In this document: one piece after another, positions 1-9,222 of the stretch | How positions within the stretch are numbered: position 1 is the stretch's first letter | Layout of the letters: every line of letters starts with the position of its first letter | Origin: Pseudarthrobacter sp. NamE2 | GTDB lineage: Bacteria > Actinomycetota > Actinomycetes > Actinomycetales > Micrococcaceae | Length of the DNA stretch: 64,000 nt | Assembly (NCBI RefSeq): GCF_005796205.1 | Contig: NZ_VAHN01000002.1 | Span: forward strand, 248,001 to 312,000 | Reading direction: 5' to 3' | Made by a program: the position numbers and the translations under genes | The notes under the pieces: generated by a model | Told to the model about the DNA's origin: nothing | Seen by the model: only the letters and a program-made list of their open reading frames with translations | Databases searched by the model: none

Positions 1-506
1 AGGCGCGCCTCGAACTCGGCAAGCGTGGGGCGGGCACCGATCCAGAACTCGCCGGACCGGGCATCGGCATAAAACTGCTCGGTGTCCCTTCCTGCCAGCG
101 GACGGAAGTACAGCGTGGCACGGTGGTGGCCGCCGTCGTCGCCCTTTCCTTCCTCAACGGGCTCCAGGATGAGGGCGGCGTCGGGCTCATGGTCCAGGCC
201 GAGGCCGGTCAGGTGCGCAAACGCGGAGTGGGGGCGGAACCGGTAGTCGGTGTCATTGGAGCGGACCTTCAGCGGTCCGGCCGGGATGACCAGCCGTTCA
301 CCCTTGAATTTGGAGGAGATGGCCTTGCGCCGGGTTGCGGCGTAGCCGGCGACTGCGTCGCGACCGGGCAGTTCCGGGCTGGACGGTGCCCAGTTGCTGG
401 CCATGAAGGCCTTGAAAGCGTCGGAACTGGGCCGCTGCGAGCGGTTGTTGACGCGCTCTTCCAGCGGCTGGGAGGCAGAGTTGGAGGTGTTTTCGGCATC
501 GTTCAC
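1..506 (-). CDS. Aminopeptidase P family protein (Xaa-Pro aminopeptidase), N-terminal part
   Basis: Only the first ~168 residues are inside the window; the gene runs off the left edge on the minus strand. The visible part matches the N-terminal creatinase-like (AMP_N) domain of M24 aminopeptidases P, with the typical stretch YRFRPHSAFAHLTGL at about residues 85-99 followed by an acidic loop and ATLYFRPL. The metal-binding catalytic domain lies outside. The family removes N-terminal residues that precede proline. I chose the GTG at 506 because the frame is open and acidic/Ser-rich from there (VNDAENTSNS); a clear ribosome site is not visible. It is divergent from the PHP gene, with about 80 nt between the two starts. 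Confidence 0.8.
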   Translation of the reverse strand, partial: MNDAENTSNSASQPLEERVNNRSQRPSSDAFKAFMASNWAPSSPELPGRDAVAGYAATRRKAISSKFKGERLVIPAGPLKVRSNDTDYRFRPHSAFAHLTGLGLDHEPDAALILEPVEEGKGDDGGHHRATLYFRPLAGRDTEQFYADARSGEFWIGARPTLAEFEAR

Positions 507-574
507 CGGACCATCGTCTCACCAGCACCCCGGTGATGCGAACGGACTTCCACCGGTGCGGAGCCCACGTCTAC

Positions 575-580
575 TAGTCT
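575..580 (+). promoter_or_regulatory. Candidate -10 box of a leaderless PHP-domain gene
   Basis: TAGTCT lies 6 nt before the GTG at 587, and there is no Shine-Dalgarno sequence in between. This places the predicted transcript start at or next to the start codon. Confidence 0.55.
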
Positions 581-586
581 GGACAA

Positions 587-1435
587 GTGAGGATTGACCT
601 GCATGCCCACTCCAATGTTTCCGACGGCACGGAGAAGCCCGCGGACGTGATGGCGTCCGCCGCGCGGGCAGGACTGGACGTGGTGGCACTGACCGACCAC
701 GATTCAACCGACGGCTGGCCGGAAGCCTCCGCCGCCGCCGTCGAACTCGGCGTGGCACTGGTGCCCGGCATGGAGGTTTCCTGCCGGACCAGCGAGGGCA
801 TCAGCGTCCATCTCCTGAGTTATCTGCACGATCCCGCGCACCCGGGCCTGCTGGAGGAGATCACCAAGGCCAAGGATGCCCGGCTTACCCGGGCCGAGCG
901 CATGGTCACGCTGCTCGCCGAGGATTATCCGCTGACGTGGGACGACGTCATCCACCACGTGGCTCCGGGCGCCACCCTGGGCCGCCCGCACATCGCCGAT
1001 GCCCTCGTGGCCGCCGGTGTGGTGGAGGACCGGTCGGAAGCCTTCGCATCCATCCTGACCTCCCGTTCGCGGTACTTCATCCCGCACTACGCACCCAACC
1101 CTGCCGCCGCCGTCGAACTGATCCGGGCTGCGGGCGGCGTTCCCGTCTTCGCCCATCCGGTGGCTTCGTCCCGTGGGCGGATTGTGGGGGAGCGGACCTA
1201 CCTGGAGATGATCGATGCCGGCCTCGCCGGCCTGGAGATCGACCACCGGGACAATCCGGAGGAGGGGCGGAACTTTCTCCGGAAGCTTGCGGCGCAGCAT
1301 GACCTGCTCATTACCGGATCGTCGGACTACCACGGCAGCGGCAAACCAAACCTGCTGGGTGAAAACCTCACCGCACCGGAAACCCTGGCCCGCATCGAGG
1401 AGCAGGGGACCGGAGCCGCCGTCGTCCGCCCCTGA
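587..1435 (+). CDS. PHP domain metal-dependent phosphoesterase (RNase AM/TrpH-like)
   Basis: 282 residues forming a single PHP domain. Metal-ligand motifs are visible in order: DLHAHSNVSDGT (residues ~4-15), LTDHDST (~36), PGMEVSC (~61), the PHIADAL helix, FAHPVAS (~187) and SSDYHG (~246). This is the pattern of bacterial PHP proteins such as YciV/RNase AM, which cleave 3',5'-nucleoside bisphosphates and trim RNA 5' ends. The start is the GTG directly behind a TAGTCT -10 box, so the mRNA is probably leaderless. It stands alone; the convergent methyltransferase gene ends within the palindrome that follows. The exact substrate cannot be decided from sequence. Confidence 0.85.
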   Translation: MRIDLHAHSNVSDGTEKPADVMASAARAGLDVVALTDHDSTDGWPEASAAAVELGVALVPGMEVSCRTSEGISVHLLSYLHDPAHPGLLEEITKAKDARLTRAERMVTLLAEDYPLTWDDVIHHVAPGATLGRPHIADALVAAGVVEDRSEAFASILTSRSRYFIPHYAPNPAAAVELIRAAGGVPVFAHPVASSRGRIVGERTYLEMIDAGLAGLEIDHRDNPEEGRNFLRKLAAQHDLLITGSSDYHGSGKPNLLGENLTAPETLARIEEQGTGAAVVRP

Positions 1436-1443
1436 CCCAAGCA

Positions 1444-1509
1444 CCCAACTGACTCGCAGTTAACGTCGCGAAAAGGCGTTCCGGCGACGTTAACTGCGAG
1501 TCAGTTGGG
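1444..1509. repeat. Perfect 26-bp inverted repeat with 14-nt loop between convergent genes
   Basis: Arms at 1444-1469 and 1484-1509 are perfectly complementary (core GACTCGCAGTTAACGTCGC and its complement), with loop GAAAAGGCGTTCCG. The right arm covers the stop codon and last residues of the convergent methyltransferase gene. It has no T-run on either strand, so it is not a classical intrinsic terminator, though it could stop transcription from both sides. The size and perfection suggest a dispersed palindromic element of the genus. Confidence 0.85.
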
Positions 1510-2373
1510 CTGGAAAGTGGTGAAGGTGGCGTGGGCACCCAGCCGCCGGGCCATGATGTCTACTGCCGGCTGGTTCTGGTCCACGCACACGAACTTCCGG
1601 CCCAGCTTCGCCGCCACAGCGCCAAGCGTTCCGGATCCCGCGAAGAAGTCCAGGCACCAGTCACCGGGCCTGCTTGAGGCGGCCACCACCCGGCGGACCA
1701 GGCCTTCCGGCTTTTGCGTCGGGTAGCCCGTCTTTTCCTTGCCCGTGGGTGAAACGATGGTGTGCCACCAGACGTCCGTGGGCAGCTTGCCCAGCTCGCG
1801 TTTGGCAGGCGTCACCAGCCCGGGGGCCATGTACGGCTCCCGGTCCACTTCGGCGTTGTCGAAGTGGTACTTGGCCGGGTTCTTGACGTACACAAGGATG
1901 TTGTCGTGCTTGGTAGGCCAGCGGTTCCTGGCGCGCGCTCCGTAGTCGTAGGCCCAGATGATCTCGTTCAGGAAGCATTCCCGGCCGAAGATCGCATCAA
2001 GCATTACCTTGGCGTAGTGCACTTCCCGGTAGTCGAGGTGCAGGTACAGGGTCCCGTCGTCGGCCAGCAGGCGCCACGCCTCCACCAGCCGCGGCTCCAG
2101 GAAGGACCAGTAGTCGCTGAACGCATCGTCATACCGGTGCAACGCGCCCTTGATGGTGTCGTAGGAGCGGCCCTTGAAGCCCACGCGGTCGCCGCTGCCC
2201 TCCGCGTTTGCCACCATCCTCGTTTCCCGGCGCTGCTGCGGCCGGCCCGTGTTAAAGGGCGGGTCAACGTAAATCAGTGTGAAGGCGCCGTCCGGCAGCG
2301 TGGGGAGGTACTCCGCGTTGTCCGCGTGCACCACCAGGCTGCCGCCGTCCGGCGCCCAGACAGTGTCACTCAT
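1501..2373 (-). CDS. Site-specific DNA methyltransferase (beta-class N6-adenine/N4-cytosine), apparently orphan
   Basis: 290 residues. The catalytic motif IV DPPF (in LIYVDPPFNTGR) is near residue 37, and the SAM-binding motif I DFFAGSGTLG is near residue 242. Catalytic motif before SAM motif is the beta-class order (M.HinfI/CcrM type). The product would methylate the amino group of adenine or cytosine at an unknown site. No restriction endonuclease is adjacent. The start ATG is 8 nt after the stop of the DEAD-box helicase gene, so the two are probably co-transcribed. The last codons and stop lie inside the palindrome at 1444-1509. The call as methyltransferase is firm; base specificity and biological role are unknown. 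Confidence 0.88.
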   Translation of the reverse strand: MSDTVWAPDGGSLVVHADNAEYLPTLPDGAFTLIYVDPPFNTGRPQQRRETRMVANAEGSGDRVGFKGRSYDTIKGALHRYDDAFSDYWSFLEPRLVEAWRLLADDGTLYLHLDYREVHYAKVMLDAIFGRECFLNEIIWAYDYGARARNRWPTKHDNILVYVKNPAKYHFDNAEVDREPYMAPGLVTPAKRELGKLPTDVWWHTIVSPTGKEKTGYPTQKPEGLVRRVVAASSRPGDWCLDFFAGSGTLGAVAAKLGRKFVCVDQNQPAVDIMARRLGAHATFTTFQPN

Positions 2374-2381
2374 GGGGGCAG

Positions 2382-4061
2382 TTAGCCCTCGCTGGTGCCA
2401 GGCTGCGCGCCCTTGTCCGTGCTGCTGACCACTTCACCGTTGCGGCGGCGGGTCCTGGTGCGGGTTCGGCGGGCACGCGTGGGCTGCTCGCCGTCGGACC
2501 CGGCTGCTGCCTGTTCCCCGGCGGCAGCGGACGCCGTCGCCGAGTCGGAAGTACGACGGCGGCGCTCACCCGAGCGGCCGGACTCACCGCTGCGGTTGCC
2601 TTCACGGCTGCCGGACCCGCCCGAACGTCCACGTCCGGCGCGGTCCCGGCCCTCTCCGCGGCCGCCCCGGCTGTTCTTCTTGCCGGTTTCACCGAGGTCC
2701 TCCAGCACTTCGGCGTCGACGCCGGCGAGCGTCCGCTTGTCGCGCGGCAGCCGGCCCCTGGTGCCCTCCGGGATGTCCAGGTCGGTGTAGAGGTGCGGGG
2801 AGGAGGAGTACGTTTCCACCGGTTCCGGCACGTTGAGGCCGAGCGCCTTGTTGATGAGTGCCCAGCGGGGCACCTCGTCCCAGTCCACGAACGTGACCGC
2901 CGTGCCCTTGTTGCCGGCGCGGCCGGTGCGGCCAACCCGGTGCAGGTAAATCTTCTCGTCCTCGACGCACTGGTAGTTGATGACGTGGGTGACGTCCTCC
3001 ACGTCGATGCCGCGGGCGGCGACGTCGGTGGCCACCAGGACGTCAATCTTGTTGTTGCGGAACGCGCGCAGGGCCTGTTCGCGGGCGCCCTGGCCCAGAT
3101 CGCCGTGGATGGCCGCTGCCGCAAATCCGCGGTCCACCAGTTCCTCCGCGACCTTCGCGGCGGTGCGCTTGGTCTTGGTGAAGATGATGGTGCGTCCCCG
3201 GCCACGGGCCTGCAGGATGCGCGCCACAACCTCAATTTTGTCCATGCTGTGCGCTCGGTAGATCAGCTGGCGGATGTCCCGCTTGGTCATGCCCTCGTCA
3301 TCCGGATCCGCGGCGCGGATGTGGGTGGGCTGCGTCATGTAGCGCCGGGCCATGGCAATGACCGGGCCGGGCATCGTGGCGGAGAACAGGAGGGTCTGGC
3401 GGACGGCAGGGGTTGCCGCGATAAGGGTCTCCACATCGGGCAGGAAGCCGAGATCCAGCATTTCGTCTGCCTCGTCCAGCACGACGATCTTGACGTTCTT
3501 GAGGCTCAGGTGCCGCTGCTTGTACAGGTCGATGAGGCGGCCGGGAGTGCCGACCACCACTTCCACGCCCTGCTTCAGCGCCTCCACCTGGGGCTCGTAG
3601 GCGCGGCCGCCGTAGATGGTGGCGATCCGGGCGTTGCGCTTGCGGGACGCAGTCTGCAGGTCGTTGGCCACCTGCACCGCGAGTTCGCGGGTGGGCACGA
3701 TGACCAGGGCCTGGGGAGCGCCCGGGACGGCAAGCTTGGCGTAGCCGGGGTCGTCCTGGCCGATGACGCGCTGCAGCGCGGGAATGCCGAAGCCCAGGGT
3801 CTTGCCGGTGCCGGTCTTGGCCTGGCCGATGATGTCGTGCCCGGTCAGGGCCACCGGCAGGGTCATGGCCTGGATGGGGAACGGGTGGGTGATGCCGGCG
3901 TCGGCCAGCGATTCCACGATGTCCTCGCGGACGTTGTAGTCAACGAAGGACTTTTCCGCGATTTCGTGCGGCTTCTCATCCGAGATGATGGTCTCTTCCG
4001 GCTCGATGGTCTCGGTGCCGGACTCATCCGTCAGAAGCTGGTGGGTATGCAATTCACTCAC
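2382..4061 (-). CDS. DEAD-box ATP-dependent RNA helicase (RhlE/DeaD-like)
   Basis: 559 residues. Ordered helicase motifs are visible: AKTGTGKT (motif I, ~81-88), PTRELAVQ (Ia), TPGRLIDL (Ib), DEADEMLD (II), FSATMP (III), IIFTKTKRTA (IV), ATDVAARGIDVEDV (V) and HRVGRTGRAG (VI). After about residue 440 comes a basic Gly/Arg/Ser-rich tail typical of actinobacterial RNA helicases, probably an RNA-binding extension. It unwinds short RNA duplexes in ribosome assembly or RNA decay. The GTG start is preceded by AAGGAA with about 7 nt spacing and by a ~300-nt gene-free stretch, so a long leader is possible. The downstream partner is the methyltransferase. The position resembles rhlE (Rv3211) in M. tuberculosis, from memory. 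Confidence 0.93.
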   Translation of the reverse strand: MSELHTHQLLTDESGTETIEPEETIISDEKPHEIAEKSFVDYNVREDIVESLADAGITHPFPIQAMTLPVALTGHDIIGQAKTGTGKTLGFGIPALQRVIGQDDPGYAKLAVPGAPQALVIVPTRELAVQVANDLQTASRKRNARIATIYGGRAYEPQVEALKQGVEVVVGTPGRLIDLYKQRHLSLKNVKIVVLDEADEMLDLGFLPDVETLIAATPAVRQTLLFSATMPGPVIAMARRYMTQPTHIRAADPDDEGMTKRDIRQLIYRAHSMDKIEVVARILQARGRGRTIIFTKTKRTAAKVAEELVDRGFAAAAIHGDLGQGAREQALRAFRNNKIDVLVATDVAARGIDVEDVTHVINYQCVEDEKIYLHRVGRTGRAGNKGTAVTFVDWDEVPRWALINKALGLNVPEPVETYSSSPHLYTDLDIPEGTRGRLPRDKRTLAGVDAEVLEDLGETGKKNSRGGRGEGRDRAGRGRSGGSGSREGNRSGESGRSGERRRRTSDSATASAAAGEQAAAGSDGEQPTRARRTRTRTRRRNGEVVSSTDKGAQPGTSEG

Positions 4062-4361
4062 AGGGAGTTTCCTTATTCATTTGGGCAGTGGCGCTGCCTG
4101 CTCAACGGGCCGGATGGAGTCCGTTCCGGAGCACGCTCGGGCGCACAAGCAATTCCAGTGGAAGCCGATCGCGGGCTATCTAAATGCTGGCACTGGTGAC
4201 CAGCGGGTAAATCTCAAGATCGCGTAGGGGCGGGCTTGTTGGTTTCAGTTCAAGGAAATCAACGACCGGGCATCCATTTCTACCCCTTCAGTCTAGCCGC
4301 ACACGCCCTAAAACCCGGCCTTTGCCCTCCGGCAGCGGGGAAACGCCACCTCCGGCGCACC
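4062..4361. other. Gene-free stretch upstream of the DEAD-box helicase
   Basis: 300 nt between the end of the RNB ribonuclease gene and the helicase start. It is less GC-rich than the genes and presumably carries the helicase promoter and leader on the minus strand. Cold-shock-type RNA helicases often have long leaders, but I could not pick a convincing -10/-35 pair or stem-loop. No ORF with coding character was seen. Confidence 0.5.
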
Positions 4362-5858
4362 TCAGCCCACCACTTCGAAGTGGACCTCGCGGGTGGCGAT
4401 ATCCGAGGAAAGCAGGCGCACGCGTACCTTGGTGCCGGACTCCAGGTCCCCTGCGCAGCGGGCAGTGACCGCGGGCTCGGCCACCTGGATGATCCCGGAC
4501 CCGCCATTGCCGTTGCCGTTCTTCCCGTTGCCGTTACGGCCGTTTCCGCCGTTCCCGTTGTCCTTCTGCGGCTTGGACCCGGATATGACGATCGCGTCGA
4601 ATTCCTGGCCGATATGGTTCACCAAAAGGGCCGCTTCCACGGTGTCCAGCGCCATGCGCTCCATCCGGGACGCCAGCTGGTCCGAGCCGGCCATGATCTC
4701 GGGCAGCGACGGCAACGCCTCACGCGCCCACTCCGGCACGTTCCCGCCGTTGCTCAGGGCCTCGCAGATCACCAGCACAAACCGGTCCACGAGCCGGCGC
4801 AGCGGCGCCGTCGTGTGGGCGTAGGCGGCACCGATGGCGGACTGCACCGCGTCCCCGGGGACGTCGCCGTCGAATGCCGTGTAGCTGGCACCCCGGAACA
4901 GCATGCCCGCCGAATGCATGATGGCCAGCTGGCGCGGTTCGGTGGGGTCAAGGGTGCGCAGGTATTCTCCGTAGCTCACTTCGCCGTCCCAGGGTTTTCC
5001 CAGCACCTCGGTCTGCAGCTTGAAGTGGTTGAGGGAGCGCTCGTCCGGGGCCGGCATGGTCCGGAGGATGCCCACTTTGCCGTTGAGCATAAGCTGCGCG
5101 GCAGCCATGCCGGTCATGAGCGAAATCTGCGCGTTCCAGTCCTCCACGGGCAGCTGCGGGGCCGCGGCGATGCGGTAGCCGCCGTCGGGAAGCTGGACAA
5201 TCTCCTGCTCCGGCATGTTCAGGCTGGCGCCGTCACGGGCACGCTCAAGCTCCACCCGTTTGAGGCCCACCTCGCGAAGGAGCCGGAGGACGGGTGACGC
5301 GCTGCCGTCGTCGAGCGCGGCCTGCGCGCCCTTGTAGCTGAGCTTTTCCCGGCTGCGCACCCGCGCCCGCCGGACGGCGACGGAGGTGACTTCGGCAGCC
5401 TCGTCGAGTCGGAAGTCCCAGACGAACGCGGAGCACTCCTGTCCCGGCAGCAGGCTGCCGGCTCCTTCGCTGATGACTTCCGGATGCAGCGGGATCCGGC
5501 CGTCCGGGGCGTAGAAGGTCTGGCCCCGGCGCCGCGTTTCGGCATCCAGCGGCCCGCCCGGCGTCACGAAGGAGGGAACATCGGCGATGGCATACAGCAC
5601 GTGGTATCCGGAGCCGTGGGCTTCGATAAACAGTGCCTGGTCCAGGTCGGTGGATGACGCCGGATCGACGGTGATGAATTCAACGTCCGTCAGGTCATAG
5701 GCGGGCAGGTGCAGGGCTGCCACCGCGGCTTCCGCATCCCGGACCGCGGTCTCCGGGTACGGCCCGGGAAGTTCCAGCTCCGTCCGCAGTGCGCCCAGCG
5801 CTTCTTCCAGGGCGTTGTTGTGCTCATGGACGTTGGGAGCCAGCCGATGATGTGACAC
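4362..5858 (-). CDS. RNB-domain exoribonuclease (RNase II family)
   Basis: About 498 residues from the GTG at 5858; the frame stays open upstream to 5900. The RNB catalytic signature appears as DPASSTDLDQA near residue 70, followed by YAIADVPSF and RRGQTFY; the C-terminal core shows TTAPLRRLVDRF. A short Asn/Gly-rich low-complexity linker (~4501-4564) separates the catalytic core from a C-terminal S1/OB-like segment (TKVRVRLLSSD). RNB enzymes degrade single-stranded RNA 3' to 5'. The GTG start is favoured because TAGGCT lies 7 nt upstream with no ribosome site. The gene follows thiE on the same strand, 84 nt apart, but seems to have its own promoter. Confidence 0.88.
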   Translation of the reverse strand: MSHHRLAPNVHEHNNALEEALGALRTELELPGPYPETAVRDAEAAVAALHLPAYDLTDVEFITVDPASSTDLDQALFIEAHGSGYHVLYAIADVPSFVTPGGPLDAETRRRGQTFYAPDGRIPLHPEVISEGAGSLLPGQECSAFVWDFRLDEAAEVTSVAVRRARVRSREKLSYKGAQAALDDGSASPVLRLLREVGLKRVELERARDGASLNMPEQEIVQLPDGGYRIAAAPQLPVEDWNAQISLMTGMAAAQLMLNGKVGILRTMPAPDERSLNHFKLQTEVLGKPWDGEVSYGEYLRTLDPTEPRQLAIMHSAGMLFRGASYTAFDGDVPGDAVQSAIGAAYAHTTAPLRRLVDRFVLVICEALSNGGNVPEWAREALPSLPEIMAGSDQLASRMERMALDTVEAALLVNHIGQEFDAIVISGSKPQKDNGNGGNGRNGNGKNGNGNGGSGIIQVAEPAVTARCAGDLESGTKVRVRLLSSDIATREVHFEVVG

Positions 5859-5865
5859 GAAAATC

Positions 5866-5871
5866 AGCCTA
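5866..5871 (-). promoter_or_regulatory. Candidate -10 box of leaderless RNB gene
   Basis: TAGGCT on the minus strand, 7 nt before the GTG at 5858. No Shine-Dalgarno sequence is present. Confidence 0.55.
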
Positions 5872-5942
5872 GCCCGAAGACCGCCGAATATGCAGGCCAT
5901 GCGGCAGGGCAGGGACGCGCCGTGTTGCCGCTGCAGGGTACG

Positions 5943-6668
5943 TCAGGAGCCGGCACCATCCAGGGCGGCGAGCAAGGAAGCCGCAGCAGCCGCGGGGTCG
6001 TCCGCTTCGGTGATGGCCCGCACCACCACGATCCTTCCGGCTCCTGCCTCCGCAACCTGCTGTACATTCGAGTGGTCAATGCCGCCGATGGCGAACCACG
6101 GGAGGTCGCTGCCGGCGGTTGCTTCTGCGGCGTACCTCACCAGGTCCAGTCCGACGGCGGCCCGGCCGGGTTTGGTGGGGGTGGCCCAGACAGGTCCCAC
6201 GCAAAAGTAGTCCAGCCCGGCAGGTCCGGCCGCGGCGGTGAGGGCAGCGTCCACCTGCTCCGGGGCGTGGCTGGAAAGCCCGATGGCGGCGTTGCCGTTG
6301 AGTAGGGTGCGCGCGGCTGGCAGCGGGAGGTCCTTCTGGCCGATATGGAACACCGGGGCGCCGGACAGCACCGCGATGTCGGCACGGTCGTTAACGGCCC
6401 AGAGCCTGCCGTGGCGCTGCGCCGTCTCCTTGAGGACTGCCAGGAGGTCCAGCTCCTCCGCTGCCTCGATGGCCTTGTCCCGGAGCTGGATGATGTCCAC
6501 CCCGCCGGAGAAGGCCGCGTCCACGAATTCCGCGAAGTCGCCGCGTTCCTGCCGGGCATCCGTGCAGAGGTAGAGGCGCGCGGCCGTCAGGCCGGAGATG
6601 CCCTCGGCCGTGGTGAAGGCGTCAGCAGCGGAGACGGAATCTTGAGATGAAAAGTGGGACACATTCAT
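5943..6668 (-). CDS. thiE: Thiamine phosphate synthase
   Basis: 241 residues with a TIM-barrel ThiE pattern: LYLCTDAR near residue 32, the loop [10 protein letters not shown] (~56-65), [11 protein letters not shown] (~90), [10 protein letters not shown] (~112), [24 protein letters not shown] (~157) and [11 protein letters not shown] (~195). It joins the pyrimidine and thiazole phosphates to give thiamine phosphate in the cytoplasm. An N-terminal extension of ~25 residues precedes the barrel. It is divergent from the riboswitch-controlled thiO-thiS-thiG genes, and its -10 box TAGGCT sits 7 nt before the ATG, so the mRNA is probably leaderless and carries no riboswitch of its own. Confidence 0.93.
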   Translation of the reverse strand: MNVSHFSSQDSVSAADAFTTAEGISGLTAARLYLCTDARQERGDFAEFVDAAFSGGVDIIQLRDKAIEAAEELDLLAVLKETAQRHGRLWAVNDRADIAVLSGAPVFHIGQKDLPLPAARTLLNGNAAIGLSSHAPEQVDAALTAAAGPAGLDYFCVGPVWATPTKPGRAAVGLDLVRYAAEATAGSDLPWFAIGGIDHSNVQQVAEAGAGRIVVVRAITEADDPAAAAASLLAALDGAGS

Positions 6669-6675
6669 GGCTGCA

Positions 6676-6681
6676 AGCCTA
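6676..6681 (-). promoter_or_regulatory. Candidate -10 box of leaderless thiE
   Basis: TAGGCT on the minus strand, 7 nt before the thiE ATG at 6668. It lies only 7 nt from the plus-strand -10 box of the thiO transcript, so the two promoters overlap. Confidence 0.5.
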
Positions 6682-6688
6682 GTTCCTC

Positions 6689-6694
6689 TAAACT
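6689..6694 (+). promoter_or_regulatory. Candidate -10 box for the thiO-thiS-thiG transcript
   Basis: TAAACT ends about 7 nt before the predicted riboswitch 5' end near 6701-6704. It is consistent with a TPP-aptamer transcript starting there. Confidence 0.45.
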
Positions 6695-6703
6695 GGCCTC
6701 GTA

Positions 6704-6798
6704 CTGCGGGAGCCCGCGGCCGCTGTCACAAAGCGCCGGGCTGAGAGGGCGTCAGAGCCGACCGCTTGACCTGATCCGGGTAATACCGGCGTAGGGAA
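6704..6798 (+). promoter_or_regulatory. TPP (thiamine pyrophosphate) riboswitch, THI element
   Basis: The conserved THI-box parts are present in order: CGGGAGCCC at the 5' end, GGGCTGAGAGGG near 6738-6749, then GACCGCTTGACCTGATCCGG and GGTAATACCGGCGTAGGGA up to ~6797. The 3' end of the aptamer runs into the thiO ribosome site GGAAGGAG (6795-6802), 4 nt before the ATG. No terminator stem separates them, so ligand binding probably hides the ribosome site (translational control) rather than ending transcription. Confidence 0.95.
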
Positions 6799-6806
6799 GG
6801 AGACAC

Positions 6807-8125
6807 ATGGGTACCCCACATACGGCCCCGGCCGGCGCCGGGCAGGGAACCATCCGCGCCGACGTCGCGGTGATCGGCGGGGGAGTGATTGGGCACGCCA
6901 TCGCCTGGGAGGCGCAGCGGTCCGGCCGTTCCGTGGTGCTGATCGATGATGCCCCCGGTTCCGGCGCAAGCTGGGCGGCAGCCGGGATGCTGGCCCCCGT
7001 CAGCGAGCTGCACTACCAGGAAGAGGACCTCCTGGACCTAATGCTCGCCTCTTCCGCCCGGTGGCCGGGCTTCGCGGCGGACGTGGCCGCCGCGTCCGGT
7101 GCAAGTACCGGCTACCTGAGGACGCCGACCCTCGCCGTGGGTGCCGACGCCGCCGACCGCACGGCACTGATGGATTTGCGCGCCGTGCAGCAGGCCAACG
7201 GGCTGGCGGTGGAACCGCTGACGGTCCGCGAGGCCCGCCGTCGGGAACCGCTGCTGAGCCCTGCCATTGCCTGTGCGCTCGACACTCCCGCCGACCACCA
7301 GGTGGACCCCCGGCTCCTGGTGTCCTGCCTGCGCCAGGCCCTGGCCGGGCACAGCATGCGTAACGGCAGGCAGGCCCGCGTGGACGGGGCGGCCGACGGT
7401 TATGCCGTGGCGGACAAGGCCCACGGGCTGCTCTGGGAGGGCAACGCGGTGGCGGGAGTGCGGCTTGCGGGCGGCGGCACCGTGCTGGCCGGCGAAACGG
7501 TGGTGGCCAACGGGTTGGGCGCGGCATCCCTGGCCGCCATGCCGGAGGGCCTGCACCTGCCGCTGCGGCCGGTGCACGGCGACATCCTGCGCCTTGCCGT
7601 GCCCTGCCAGCTCCGCCCGCTGGTGACGTCCACCATCCGCGGGCTGGTCCGCGGTGTTCCCGTCTACATCGTTCCCCGGGAGGACGGGACGGTAGTGATC
7701 GGAGCCACCCAGCGTGAGGATGCCCTCGACGCAGCCGGCAGCCCGCCGCAGGCGGATGCCAGGCCCGCGGCCGGCGCCGTATCAGCAGGCGGCGTCTACC
7801 AGCTCCTTCGGGACGCCCAGGTCCTGGTGCCCGCCGTCGCGGAACTTGAACTGCTGGAGTGCACGGCGCGCGCCCGGCCCGGAACACCGGACAATGCTCC
7901 GCTGCTGGGCCGTGTACCGGACGCGGAAGCCGGGTCCGGGCATGTCGCGGGCCTGATCTTCGCCACAGGGTTCTTCCGGCACGGAGTCCTCCTCGCACCC
8001 GCCTCAGCCGCCATTTGCAGGGACCTGATGGACAACGTCACGGACAGCCGCTGGGACCCCTTCAACCCGGGCCGGTTCTCCGGCCGCCAAACATCCGCAG
8101 CCAGCTTCAAACTCAAGGAAACAGC

Positions 8126-8129
<4 letters not shown>
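6807..8129 (+). CDS. thiO: Glycine oxidase ThiO
   Basis: 440 residues. The N-terminal FAD-binding motif VAVIGGGVIGHAIAWEA is at about residues 20-36, with GASWAAAGMLAPVSE near 60, which is typical of ThiO. The C-terminal DAO half has LRPVHGDILRL and the substrate-side VIGATQRED and RPGTPDNAPLLG segments. The enzyme oxidises glycine to the imine that ThiG uses to build the thiazole. It is the first gene of a riboswitch-controlled operon. The ATG at 6807 follows GGAAGGAG. Its stop overlaps the thiS start in ATGA, indicating translational coupling. Confidence 0.93.
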
Positions 8130-9182
<1,053 letters not shown>

Positions 9183-9222
9183 GCCCGGACGCCGGCTAGT
9201 GCCCTGACCTGAGGAGCAACAG

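Noticed and set aside
1444-1509. Palindrome as a classical rho-independent terminator
   Set aside because: No T-run on either side and a far longer, perfect stem than usual, so it was listed as a repeat instead.
2793-4199. 468-codon plus-strand frame opposite the DEAD-box helicase
   Set aside because: The helicase motifs on the other strand are unambiguous; this frame is their shadow.
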